Assembly (NCBI GenBank): GCA_022113835.1
Contig: JAILWY010000011.1
Location: 8,180,501 to 8,244,500, forward strand
DNA: 64,000 nt
From: Atopsyche davidsoni
Lineage: Eukaryota; Arthropoda; Insecta; Trichoptera; Hydrobiosidae
Direction of reading: 5' to 3'
Below the pieces are notes generated by a model that was not told where the DNA came from, made no database searches, and saw nothing but the letters and a program-made list of their open reading frames with translations. The position numbers were made by a program, and so were the translations under genes. This document shows, in pieces, positions 22,216 through 34,189 of this stretch. Within the stretch, counting starts at the first letter, position 1. Each line of letters opens with the position of its first letter.

Positions 22216-25200
22216 CTAGCAGCACTTTTTCTTCTGCTTGTGAGAGCGCCGCAGGTTGACGGTGTCCGTCTGCGCGTTCACATTCTGTCGCTCCTTCATC
22301 TCCAGCTTGGAACGTAATACCTGGAAGCGAGCAAGCCGTGACATTAGATTTGACGTGACATCAACCTGTGTTGAAATTATGTTTGCAGATACGACAACAA
22401 TAAAAATATATACACATGCAATTTCAATAAATATTACTATCAACCGAGCCAATATTAGATGAATCAGTTAGGAATCCACTTGTGAACCCTCGGTTAAAAG
22501 TCAACGATCAAACAACTGAGCCGTCTAATAAACTTAGAAGTACCCGGAGGACAAAGACGATGGCATCCCCAAGGTCACACAGGATGATAAAGATTTACAG
22601 TGGCACGTTGTGCTAATTGGGCGAGCAGCCGGCGGCCGCCCGCTCCGCTTGATAAGGATATTACACATAATGTGAGGACGGATATAAATAGATAGCATTC
22701 ATTCCGCTTGCCCAAATTATATCTACCGCAAACATACATGCACGCACTGAGCGTACATACAAGTAGCAATGAAAATACTAATTAAATCCACATCTGAATA
22801 AACCTTGACTTTTTTGCTTATACAGAAAATCTTAAAAACACCGAGGTACTCATTTTCACGAGGTCCCCGAGATTTAAATCCGACATATTAAGGCTTTACG
22901 TTACTGATAAATTATTTTAACCTCATGAGCAAGCATTGCTTATTTATGGCTAGATAAGATTAGGTTGGACACGTGCAATGTCAATGTTTGTTTCCGACTA
23001 TCTGAAACAAGCGTGAGCTTGACTACGTCAGCTTGCGATTCACCCGTGGGGATGGAGAGACCTGAAGCCTCTAATCAACCAAGAAAGGAGCAAGTATTAT
23101 GCAGATGGACTCACCATTTTTGTGACTCTTAAGAACATGTCTTCGACGTTAATATTATCTTTGGCGCTAGTTTCGAATAGCGGTATCGCCATCTGGTCCG
23201 CGAACCTCTGGGCATCCTCCGTCACCACCACCTTCCGCTCGGGGGTGTCATTTTTGTTACCAACTGAAAAAAAAAACACCATGAAAATTGCAAATGCAAC
23301 AATAAATTATTTTCAATTTACTTTTCGAGTCCAAAACAAACATGAAATGATGACGATGACTCAAAAATCGTGGATATTTTTTTTACATAAGAGTGAGAAA
23401 AATGGGACTCAGTGGCGTTCGAACCCGCACGCCCTCGGTATTGTTTATGCAAGTGTATAGTTGACGTGTCTGGATGCAAGACAAATATTGGATATCTTGC
23501 AAACATTATTGACTTTATTATATAATAGTTAGACAAATTAATATTTTTAAGTCTACTTAAATTTGAAAAGGCACAATGTAGTATGTGAATCTATAAAATA
23601 TTAAATATTCATGAGATTTATTCAAGTACCTTTAAATTTAATTTTTCATCGGACAAATAAGCACAAAGAGTTTGTGTTTACGACAATCAGATTATGTTTA
23701 GTATCAACAATTGGAGCTTATTTCACTTGCACGCAAAAGCAGTCAAATAAATTAATTCATATTAAATATATTCAAGACATATTTGCTATGTTTTGGCGAT
23801 TGTTAATGTTAAAAATACACACAAAATTAAAAAAATCCCATGGTCGGCAAGCAAACATGCCAACCAACGGACAACGAGGCGGTTTTAATATGATGCGCAG
23901 TCCATTTACGATTACATAATATATATTAGGGGTCAATAGTTTTGATGTGTCCATATTTAGAACCGGTTATCCATAAACTTCCACCCACGAATTGCAAATA
24001 CGGAGTTTCTTATTAAATATATGCTATAATATATAACGAGACTTAGAAAATAATCTCTTTGAAAAAAAAAAAAAATGCTCACATGTCCATAAAATTATTT
24101 AAAAATATAAATACTTTACAAAAACTGTGCACAAAAACGCAATAGAAAATATAAACGATCGCGCTAAAAAAAAACATCTCTGGGTTTTTTTAAAATTAAA
24201 ATTAACATAACACGCATTTGTATTTAAGTAACAACATCCATATTTTATAAGCTTATAGATCAAATGAACTGCTATGCGTGTGATAATAGATCTGCAATTG
24301 AAATAATAGTTACAAAGATAAATAGTAAATTAAGCACTTTACTTTTTGATAACAATCAAATTTGCCTTTTGAGGCTTCTTCACGCTTTCACGCAGAAAAA
24401 CTATTCGGCTTGCGATATCTTTTATTACCAATCTGTTATAAAACTAAAAAATAAATAAAAAAAACAATCAACACGCTTTTTCACGCATCGACTCTTGCTT
24501 GTATAGGCCGCATACAACTGATAAATATACTCTTTATCATAATACAGTTAGAATAAAAAAAAATGGGCTTAATATCTTTATCAGGTCATTGTATTTTTCA
24601 TTTCCGATTATCAGCCAGTGCAGCGTAGTGATAAGTCAGAATGTTGGAACGTATCTGTAGGAAATCACAGGCGGTTTTATCACAACTGTTTCCAGCGAAG
24701 GCAACCTCGCAGCCCAGCCGGCGTGCCAACATAACGAAGCACACAAATTAAGCTAGCCGCTATTAAAACACAGCAGACAAAAACTAAGATCCTATCCATT
24801 GAACGGTATCGGATGTTTTTTTTTTTTATGAACGAGTATTTTTTTTCAACTTCATATTTTAACAAGCGGAGATTTACAGTAACAAGAAATTTAAAAAGCG
24901 AAATCTATAATTATATTGGGCCGTTTATGTAGAAAGCAGCAAGGGTACGTATATAAAAAAAGATTTAATACGAAACATATAGATATTGTATTTTATAAAT
25001 GTATACAATAGGACATATTTCCTTATTTTAAAAAAATAAAATAAAAATACAATATTTAAATGTGATTATTGGTGAATCAGTTTTTTTTTATAATAATAAC
25101 CTGATGATTCACGTACACGGTCAAAGATTAATGAATGTACTTATGTTCGGCAATGATATATCAATGTGCGGTAATGTATTTTCAATTAGTGAGTCATAAA

Positions 25201-26703
25201 AGCTCTGTTAAGATATGAATATATTGTACAAAAATATTTTAAGTGGGGCGACTAGTTTTGCCAGTATGATAGGTTGGCAAAACTAGTTGCGTCAAAAAAT
25301 AAAAAGTTTGAGCAACACTAAAAATATTCTAGTGAAATTTCACCAAGTACTTTTTGTCTAAAATATTGAGATTTGACTATTGTTTTTTTTCACTAATTTG
25401 TGAAATAAAATACATTTGTGTGGGAGATCAATACGACTGGAATGACATAATGGTCTTGGATCAAAGGCGCTATGGGTTATTTTAGTAGAATATATATAGC
25501 GTACATAACCTCAAAAGGCAATCTGTTTTGAATCATGCTTAAGGAACAGGACTACGAAGGTAATAAGAGTGTCACAAAAGATCATTTAGCGGTTGGAAAA
25601 ATTATTCACGCTAGGCAAGATCCATCGCTTTAGTTGAAAAACAAGGAGCTATAAACTTGATGATGAAGATTGAAAATCCTCTGACCACCCAGGCCTCCTG
25701 AGGCCAAATCCCACCAGTTATATTTATCATTAGAATAACTTTTCTTCTTCTGCTTTTTAAGCGAGATAAGGAGATACTGTCAAACAATAAACATATTTAT
25801 AGGATGACGGTCGAAAAGCTAAATAATGCAGCTATATGAGAAATTTCACATTATTTGAATCGACAGTATGCTTGAATTGATTACATTGATAGAAAGATAA
25901 GCTCAAGTGACAAGTAAGCAAAACTATCATAATTTTTATTTAAAACTATTACTCTCTGGATAAGATTAATTTTCACGGTGAAAAACGTATTATTATATTA
26001 ATTCATTATTATCTTGAGAATACAGGAAAATACACCAAACAATCCACTATGACAGTTGACTTGGCAATACAGTAAATACTTTTTTCACTACTAGACATTT
26101 AAATAACAGATGGTCAACTAAAATATAAATTCTTATTCAGCTGGTAAAGTTGACTCTCATGTATCAAGAATATGAAAAATGAGGACAAGGAAAAACATTT
26201 GAATGTTTTGATAAATTAATTAACGTCATGAATAATAACAAAAGTGTACAATCAACTCACCCAGAACTTTGTTGACGACATCGCAGTTCTGCTCTATCTC
26301 GTGCAGCCAGCGCTTGACGTTGGCGAAGGACTCCCCGTTGGTCACGTCGTAGACCACGATGACTCCGTGGGTGCCCCTGTAGTAGGTGCTGGTGATGGTG
26401 CGGAACCTCTCCTGGCCCGCCGTGTCCCATATTTGCAGCTTCACCCGCTCGCCGTTTATGTCCACAGTTCGGATCTTAAAGTCAACTCCGATGGTCGTGA
26501 TATAACTACCCGAAAACGTATTATCAGCGAACCGCAAGAGCAGCGAACTTTTACCTACACCTAGAAGAAAAATTACAACTTATTCGTGGCGATATTGGAT
26601 TTGAATTATCGTTATTTTCACTGGTTTTTCGGAGAGACCTCGCCCACTCACCGCTGTCACCGATGATTAGCAATTTGAAAAGGTGGTCGTACTCTCGCGC
26701 CAT
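22216..26703 (-). CDS. Rab35: Rab35 small GTPase, complete, 4 coding exons
   Basis: Exons on the minus strand: 26652-26703 (ATG), 26261-26560, 23115-23263, 22216-22320 (TAG). The sum is 606 bp, 201 aa, exactly the length of human Rab35, with all borders GT/AG and phases matching. The P-loop GDSGVGKSS is at 15-23 (K21); switch I has T40 in [12 protein letters not shown]; the switch II motif WDTAGQE has Q67; NKND starts at N120; ETSAK follows. The C-terminus is basic and ends KKKCC, a double-cysteine geranylgeranylation signal. Rab35 controls fast endocytic recycling, actin and phosphoinositide events at the plasma membrane. [13 protein letters not shown] and [17 protein letters not shown] separate it from Rab1/8/10-type paralogues. 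All catalytic residues are intact. The start context (gtaccATGG) is good. Confidence 0.96.
22321..23114 (-). other. Rab35 intron 3
   Basis: Intron between the third and last coding exons; no exon or recognisable repeat seen. Confidence 0.6.
23405..23470 (-). repeat. Possible tRNA-derived SINE trace
   Basis: gcgttcgaacccgcacgcc on the plus strand is the inverse of a pol III B box (GGGTTCGAAC). It stands in intronic sequence without a full tRNA fold, which suits a decayed SINE head rather than a tRNA gene. Confidence 0.35.
25247..25291. repeat. Hairpin, 17-bp stem, 11-base loop
   Basis: ggcgactagttttgcca (25247-25263) pairs with tggcaaaactagttgcg (25275-25291) with two mismatches at the base of the stem. 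The sequence that follows (agcaacactaaaaatattc, ttcaccaagtac) recurs in PHF12 intron 7, so this is probably part of a repeat family. Confidence 0.6.
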
Positions 26704-28942
26704 GGTACGATCCTATAGCGTTCACTACGTCACTTTCATGAAAAATTTATTTAGCGTAAAGTTAGTTTATTAAAAAATAACACGAATGACTTCCACGATT
26801 ATTAGTCATTAAATTATTCTCCCCCCCTTTGGCCTCCTGCGTCACTCGGCGCCATTGCAAATCTGTCATGGAGAATGGCTGTGTTGCCAGTCACCACCGC
26901 TCTAAATTGACTAAAATTTTTATACTTTTTTGTTTTATGTCTTAATTGGCCTCATTATTTCGTTTCATTATAACATCACCATTTAAAATAAAATATTTTT
27001 CAATCTAAAAATAGGTTAAGACCATGATATTATGGTGAAATGTCCAATGGGAAGTTTTTTTTTTCAATAAGTATATTTTACAGTATAAAAATAACCAGAA
27101 CAGATGGTCGCTCAGCAGATGGCAACATTAACAGAACATAAACAATAAAATATATCATTAATAGAGAAGAAAAATTGTGCAATTAAAAAAAAACAAATAC
27201 AGAATAACCGCCTGTCATGCAATGCATATTTCACACAGGTAATTACATTCATCGATACTTACAAAGCCTTGTTTGAATACAATGTTTGTCATATTGACAA
27301 ATAGAAATACAATGCGTTTACTAATACAAATCTAAATCCAATCACATTTCTTTTGTAAGCCGGCTTGTCGAAAAACATTGAAAGTAATATAATAGCTTAT
27401 ATATTACCCCATTTAGGTCTTTTGTGTTTACTCCACTTACTTGATTACAAACGAAGTAGTTTCAGAATGGTAATTGAATCAGATTTAATCAGAATACTGA
27501 GTAAATGCCACCCATGCAATGGGCTTACTATGGATCAATAGATATGTAAGTAACTTGTTTTTAATCATAAGCTAATAGAAGCGAACAATAACATTCAGTA
27601 ACTTTGTTTTTCAAAGTTATATTTTTTCATAAATTAGACGAGTCTTAGCCAAATTGATTAGTGACATCTGTGATTCAAATTCTATAGTAAAATAATTTGA
27701 TTTAAGTTTATCGACTACACAATAGAAATTAGAGTAGATCTTTTATTTAGATACAAATCTTCAATGTCTGAAAGAATTATGACGCCACATTAAAGTACCA
27801 GGTGCGGGTTTGAACTTTACTCATGTCTCAAAATAAATTCTAAGGATATATTTCATTGGGTCATTAACCTTAATATTGGGGAAAGAAAGTTAACACGGAT
27901 GGCAAATTTGCGAGTGGCTCGAAGTTGGGAATGCAGCCGAGCTAATAGAACTGGACTGTGATCGAGATACGTTTTGTGAGATAGTCGCCAACCTCCTCTG
28001 AAAGGCACCAGAAGAAGATTACTCCACCTGGATTCAAACTGAAGAGTCCACGCTTGACAAGCAACTGCGTCATAAAAAAAATGTAAAGGCTTATTAACAA
28101 GACAGTATTGAGTTTTTTGTATTTTTTATTTATTTTTTCAATACAAATTATATCATATGATAGTGGTGGGATGATTTTGCTTGGACCTGCATTTCTCACC
28201 GTAACATTTTTTTAATCAATAATTCAACATCAAACTACAGTTAATTATTCGCTAGGCTTTCCTACAACAGTATCAGTACATTTATATATCGGAAGAAACA
28301 ATAACAAGTGAAAAGAGATATCGTAGATGTGCTAAAGAAATACGTCGTTTAGTAGCCAGAAAAAAGTAATAAAAAGTTATTAAAAATTCAACAACATCGC
28401 TTTCGCCTAGTATCTGTTATGTAGCACAACTAAAGCTCATAGGATTTTGAAAGCCGGAGAACCGTTAAGGCTTGAATCCTCTAAACACTCATTATTTACG
28501 ATTTGAATAAGTAAAAACGGATATATAAAAAAGACACGAGATTAAAATTAATTATAATCAATAAATTGAGGTTTTTTTTTTATTCGTCGATCATGCTGTT
28601 GCCGAATTCCCCAGCGGGTTGCGCAAACGAAATTTCAATCAAAACATATTCTGAAGTTGTTGCATTGTTGTGCCATCATAAATGTAGATTTAAAATGGAA
28701 ACACGAGAATATGCTAAAACAAAAAAGGGAAGCTGTTTTATTATTTCTTTTCAACAGTTTGCTCTAAAGTAAAATAAAAAAAATTTATCATTATAAAATT
28801 AGAAAGTAAACCACGAAAGAATATACATTTCCCCCATTTTGAAATTGTTACTTTGGTCGAGGGGTTGGTTGTTTACGATGCACCACACGATGGCGACATT
28901 TTAAATGTTTTTTTTTAAATTTTGGTTTTAAGGCTTCTGGAA
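26704..28942. other. Intergenic: Rab35 5' side and aldolase 3' side
   Basis: Bases 26704-26900 include the Rab35 5' UTR and probable promoter (a GC-richer patch with gcactcggcgccattgc-like sequence). The remainder is AT-rich. A LINE-like 3' tail lies at about 27890-28080 (listed separately). A ttttatt (AATAAA on the minus strand) at about 28736 could serve as poly(A) signal for the aldolase isoform that uses the distal last exon. Confidence 0.45.
27890..28085 (-). mobile_element. Probable LINE 3'-end fragment
   Basis: cgccaacctcctctga, then ggcaccagaagaagatta, recurs with small changes at about 62792-62832 (cgccaacctcctctgagg, then ggcacttgaagaagaatat). Repetition of the same block in two unrelated places marks it as a dispersed repeat. 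The LINE assignment rests on its look only. Confidence 0.35.
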
Positions 28943-29038
28943 TTAGTAGGCGTGGTTCTGGACGAAGAGAGAGGCGTCAGCTCCGGCTCCAACGACAGAT
29001 CCGGCCACGTATTTGGCCAGAGAGGCGTTTCCGTTGGC
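28943..29038 (-). CDS. Ald: Aldolase alternative last exon, distal form
   Basis: Acceptor ctttccag, then 31 codons beginning [19 protein letters not shown] and ending SLFVQNHAY, then TAA at 28943-28945. It follows residue K333 in frame. The C-terminal tyrosine needed for catalysis on fructose 1,6-bisphosphate is kept. It has the same length as the proximal form but only about half identical residues. Confidence 0.93.
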   Translation of the reverse strand, partial: ANGNASLAKYVAGSVVGAGADASLFVQNHAY

Positions 29039-32000
29039 CTGGAAAGTACAAAAGAAAATAAGAAACAAGAAGTACAATTTAGCAACAAATTAACCTATTG
29101 ATTTGTGTAACTAAAAAAACAGTCCGATCCGATCGAATAATGATAGTAAGTTTAATAGTTGTTGCCTGATAGGTTAGATTTTTCTAGGGAAAACTTGGAA
29201 ATGTCTTTTCTTGAGGTTGTATAGCTTAATTGGCTCCAAATAATAAATAAAAAATTTCTTTGAATAATATTTAGCTTTAGATAGCTACATAGATTTTGGA
29301 TGAGGTTTAAAATATTAAGTTTAAATAATTACTCTATAGCTTGATGTTTCGTCTTTTGAATGATTTAAAAATACCGCTATAAGTTTATTTCATAGATGTT
29401 CACGAGAAAAAAAAAATGAGAATAACTTACCGTAGGTCGATTTTGATACATGGCTATTCTAAATAATGGTGAAAAAAAAATTGAGGTGAAACAGGAACCT
29501 GTGAGAGGAATGGTTCGGGCGAGGACAGCACAGTTGAATAATTTAGAAAAAAAAAATATTGTGAATGTTTATTAATCAATAACAAATAAAAATTGTAATT
29601 AATGTTTGGTAGAAGATGCTCAAAAAAAAAGCACAGAGGTCACAAGACGGCATACAGAATCATTATATCAATATCATAGTCAGGTATTAAAAGTGTAAAA
29701 AAAAAAACATTATTAATTCATGTAAAAAAAAGCAGTATCTACAGATGATTAAAACAATATTTTCATATAAACACAAGTCAGTCAATCATGCATTTTTGGA
29801 AAAAATTCATTTAGGAACATGTCATATAAAAAGGCACCACGGTTGGATTGTAAAATAAAAATGACATATAAACATCGGGGAAATAATTTTTTTTACACGT
29901 GATTATTTTTAATATGCATGAGATTTGACAAAGTTCGACTTGGTGCTGGCGAGGGAGCCGATTGAGCCGGCTGTGTACTTCCCTTGGCAAGCCAACGCGT
30001 TAGCCTAGTAACATTAAAAAAAAAAAAAAAAACACCCAAAGACAATTTGGTGATGTTTGCAATTGTTTTTTTTTTTTAAGGTTAGAAACATTTCATGGTT
30101 AGCATTATTTTTTGTTATGGGTGCGTTTTCATTATTGGCGAGTTGGCGGTCCACGCAGCGTCGTAGGTCCATTTTGTGGAGTAGAAGTGTCGACATGCAC
30201 ACAGACATCAGATAGGGGTGGTGAGAGAGGATGTAAAAAAAATAAAAATAAAAAAATGTTTAGAAAACGCAGAGTTAAAAACAAACACACGATGAGATAG
30301 TATTAAATGGATACATTCAGAGAATCTTCTATCTGTGTGATTGAAAATATTTTTTTTATAAAACCAGTAACACCCTGTTTAGCACTTGGACTCAAATATT
30401 TTATAATATATATTATAATAAATATTTAAAAAGGTACTTTCACTATATTACGTTTTGAAATGATGTGCGCCCGAGTGTAATGAGAATTATAGGAACTGAC
30501 TTAACATGTCTGTGTTTTCATCTCAAAGGGAAGATATTTTGTTAAGGGGTTCACGCCTTCACGGTTTCAATACTCATCCCTGTTTTGCAATTGAAGCTTT
30601 TCAAGCATAAAGCTTTTTAGGCAGATTTGCACAATGCCTTAGCCAAGCTCTAGCATTTTGAAAATACGATTCAAGTTTTGAATCTCCGAGCTAAAATGCA
30701 GCATTCTACATTGTTAAAAAAGGCATATCGTACTGACGCACTAAACAGGGATTTACAGGCATGCGGAAGCTGTGCAAGCACACGCGGTGAGCAGACATAC
30801 CTTGGCCCTCTTGAGGAGCTCGTCGCGGGCGGCCTGGACGTTCTCGGTTTTGCCAGCCCAGGCGCGCAGCACGGAAGCCTGCAGCGCGCGGCCGTAGCTG
30901 AAGGTCAGTGCCCAGGGCTTGCGGCCGGGGTACTTGTTGATGGCATCCAGGTTCACTGACGCCTCCTCTTCTGACTGGCCTCCCGACAGGAAGGTCACGC
31001 CTAGAATTATAATGAAAGCACATAAAAAAACAAACTAAGCAATAGCAAACAGTGAGTCTAAAATCTGAAGATTTAATTGGAGAAACAGATTATAATTTTT
31101 TTCAACGTAAGTGTTAAAATGAACTGGTAATTAACACGAAAAATAAAAATAAGAGTTTTACATAGTGGAAACTAAAATTTTTTGAAAATTAAGTCGAAAA
31201 AATTATTACCAGCGACGGCGGCAGGGACAGTCCTCTGGAGAGCGGTAACGGTGGCCTTGGCGATGTCCTGAGCGGTGTACTTCTTGGTGCAGGACTGTCC
31301 GGCTGTCACCTGCGAAGCAACATATGACGCTCATGAATGAACGGAAATTGTTTATTACAGTCCACATGATCTATTTGCTAAACTATAATTTTTTTTTTTA
31401 ATCAAAGTTCATAAGCAAAGATCAAAGTCTGTAGCTCACCATGTTGGGCTTGAGCAGAGTTCCTTCCAGGTAGACGTGGTGGTCACTAAGCGCCTTGTAT
31501 ACGGCGGCGAGGACAGTCTCGGTGACCTTCTGTGCGCGCTCCAAGTCATGGGTGCCATCGGGCAGCACCTCGGGCTCCACGATGGGAACGATGCGCTGCG
31601 ACTGGCAAATGGAGGCGTAGCGGGCCAGCACGTTGGCGTTCTCCAGGATAGACTGGTAGGAGGGGGTGTTGGTGCCAATCTTCAGGACGCAACGCCACTT
31701 GGCGAAGTGGCAGCCGTCCTTCTTGTACTGGGCACAGCGGGCAGCCAGATCGTCCAGACCTGAAGACACGAAAGTATTAAATGCTTATGTATTCATTTTG
31801 TGGTACTCCATTATGTAAACATAAACAAAAACCAAACAATTTTGTGAATCTACTGTAAACGATTATAATCAAATATAAAATCTACATTTATTATTAAAAA
31901 GATTTATTGAGAATTTAATATGTTTTTAGAAAATAGTTTTTTCATTATTTATAAAAAAAATCGAGACTAATGGACTTATCATAAGTATATCAATTATGCA

Positions 32001-32943
32001 TTTGGTAAGAAAAACTAAGAAAAGAGGTCACATTAGTCAGCAAGTGCGAGCTCGAACCCTGTAAATGTTTTGCAAAGGTTTTTCTCATCAATTTGATTAT
32101 TATTCTACATACCCTGAGTGGTGCATTCATCCTCGGATCCCATGAGGGGTACGACACCTTTGTCGACCTTGATTCCGGGAATGATGCCCCTCTTGTTGAG
32201 CAGCTCCACCAGGGGAGTTCCATCGGCAGCCTTCTGGTACAGTGTCTCCTCGAACAGGATCACTCCAGAGATGTTCTCTGACAGGGCCTGGAGAAGATAA
32301 TAACCGTAAAAAAAAACTGTGAATCTACAAAGAACATTACCTTAAAGGCTATAGAAACAATTTTCCACGTTTAGTTCAAATGAAAACATAAAATTAATAT
32401 TTATGCATAAGAGTGTGGAAAGAATTCCTAGCTTTTACTGACATCTAAATAAATTATTTTTTAGATTTTCTTGCCTTCAGCGGTGGTTATTTACTTAATT
32501 CGGAATTGGCTATATTAGTAGTTTTCCGAGGGTCAGGGGTGTAGATTGCACAAGCGAAAATAGAAGACGCCTACCGGGTCTGTGTTGAAGAGCAGCTCCC
32601 TGTAGTTGCGGCGGTTGTCCTCGCTGTTCTCAACGCCAATGTCCTGGAGACGCTTTCCCATGGTGCCTGAAAAATTAAGATTAATCAATTATGTTTTTAG
32701 TCACATTACGCTTCATGAAGACAGCCCTGGAAGATTTATTCAAACGAAAAGAAGACGCTATAAGAAATTTATTAAGTTGATTTCATTCCGCCAGTTAAAC
32801 TTATATAGTTATTGATGGTTGTTTAACGTACCGGTGGACTCATCGGCGGCCAAGATTCCCTTGCCGGGAGCGATGATGGCCTGCGCGATCTTCTTCAGCT
32901 CCTCCTGCAGCTCCACAGACGGGTAGTTGAAGTAGGTTGTCAT
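28943..32943 (-). CDS. Ald: Class I fructose-bisphosphate aldolase, complete, alternative 3' exons
   Basis: Coding exons on the minus strand: 32832-32943 (ATG), 32575-32666, 32113-32287, 31440-31759, 31210-31309, 30801-31000, then one of two last exons, 29909-30004 or 28943-29038. Either choice gives 1,095 bp and 364 aa, the normal class I length. GT/AG borders and phases agree. Visible family hallmarks are LAADEST with the catalytic Asp34, GTLLKPNMV with Schiff-base Lys230 (Lys229 without Met), [11 protein letters not shown], and a C-terminal Tyr364. The enzyme cleaves fructose 1,6-bisphosphate to dihydroxyacetone phosphate and glyceraldehyde 3-phosphate in cytosolic glycolysis and works in reverse in gluconeogenesis. 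An acceptor (tgcttgcag) just upstream of the ATG (about 32968) shows that at least one non-coding 5' exon exists further up, not located. Confidence 0.96.
29431..29458 (-). other. Candidate 28-nt microexon between the aldolase last exons
   Basis: On the minus strand atttag|AATAGCCATGT ... CCTACG|gtaagtta gives an acceptor and a near-consensus donor only 28 bases apart. Its length is not a multiple of three. Spliced after exon 30801-31000 it would code NSHVSKSTY and then shift the frame of the distal last exon. It could be an alternative or unproductive exon, or chance. Confidence 0.3.
29909..30004 (-). CDS. Ald: Aldolase alternative last exon, proximal form
   Basis: Acceptor gttactag, then 31 codons beginning [19 protein letters not shown] and ending NFVKSHAY, then TAA at 29909-29911. 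[10 protein letters not shown] resembles the vertebrate tail more than the distal exon does. Drosophila aldolase is known to switch last exons to make isozymes, so this arrangement fits the family in insects. Confidence 0.93.
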   Translation of the reverse strand, partial: ANALACQGKYTAGSIGSLASTKSNFVKSHAY

Positions 32944-34100
32944 TTTGCCTAGGTGGGGCTGTGGTCTGCAAGCAACAGCGACTCGTCAGTCCAGACGTCA
33001 TATCGCATCACCGATTAGGGTCCGTTAAATAACAGATGCTATTTCAATTGAAGATGACCCAAATCTGTCTACTCACAATGCATCAAAGTTTTTCATTATA
33101 TAAGTGGCATGCGGCGAATTATTCCTCAGGTGAAAAAATCTTTACAAAATCAGATTTTTGGATACATTTAAATATTGCAGTTTGCGTCAATGGAAAATGA
33201 GAAATAAATTTTTTCTCTCCACGTGAACTTTATTTTTGTCAAAAATAAATACGTGAAAAAAAAAAAAAAAAACCCCTTAAAAATAACAAAGTCTTGATTG
33301 ATCGATTAATAAATAATAAATACGAGAAAAAAATATTTATAAAACGAAATAATAATAATAATAAAAAACAAATAATATTAAAATTATTGCATTTCTTCAC
33401 ACGGTTGAACAGCCATAAATTTGAAAAAAGGTTAATATATTATTGAAAAAATTTAAATAGGGCAACACTCTAAGCGTACTCGAGGCTATGGTAGAGTTCC
33501 CTCCGCGCAGAGATACCGGCAGCGTCGTGGCGTGTTTACACTGCAATGCGAAATTCATCAATCGCTAAAAAAAAAAAAAAAAAACATACCCGTTCGTGAA
33601 AAACCACAATAACGCGACCTTAATTTATCTACATGGGCAATTTATGGAGGAAGGAAAAACCAATATCTTTTTATACGGTTATTTATGTTTATAAAGTACA
33701 TACGCAGTGCTCCAAAACTAATGGTATTTATGCGGAAAATAAATTCTCAGTTCATGTTTAAAGAGAAAATAACGTGAATAAAACATAAAACGAGGATATT
33801 ATACAATATAAGTCATGAGATAAAAAAATGATATTATGATAAATTAATGCGGTTTTTTCACGAACCGGTTGATTTGTTTTTACTGGGGGCAACGAAAGCG
33901 GCTCGATTTTGCATGACAATTGCTGTACCTGACCTTCAAGTAAGGTGTACGTGTTTAAGAGCGGACTCCTTTACATTATAGCTCCTTTTCTGAGAATAGT
34001 GACAAAAGTAGTGAAATAGTAAGAATTTTGATAAACTTGCAATTAATTGCAGCTAATTAAGTAAATAGGATATATACTCAATAGGTCCAAATGCCGTGTA
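32944..34100 (-). promoter_or_regulatory. Aldolase 5' UTR, first intron and probable promoter region
   Basis: Bases 32944-32967 are 5' UTR of the ATG-bearing exon. Further up the sequence is AT-rich with several poly(A) runs (33255-33275, 33567-33585). A CpG-richer patch at 33480-33545 may hold the non-coding first exon. No TATA or initiator was identified. Confidence 0.35.
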
Positions 34101-34189
34101 TTTTCTATTGATAATTGATAAAATTATAAAAAAATATTCTCCGTGTTGGTAGATTGATTCTATCCACTCGATTGACGAGGATCACTACA

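Larger units (their letters stand above)
23264..26260 (-). other. Rab35 intron 2 (3 kb)
   Basis: No further exon is needed to join the flanking phases. It contains a B-box-like SINE trace at 23405-23470 and a 17-bp-stem hairpin at 25247-25291. A minus-strand reading frame at about 24680-24805 encodes a short peptide with a hydrophobic start, but nothing else supports it as a gene. Confidence 0.5.
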
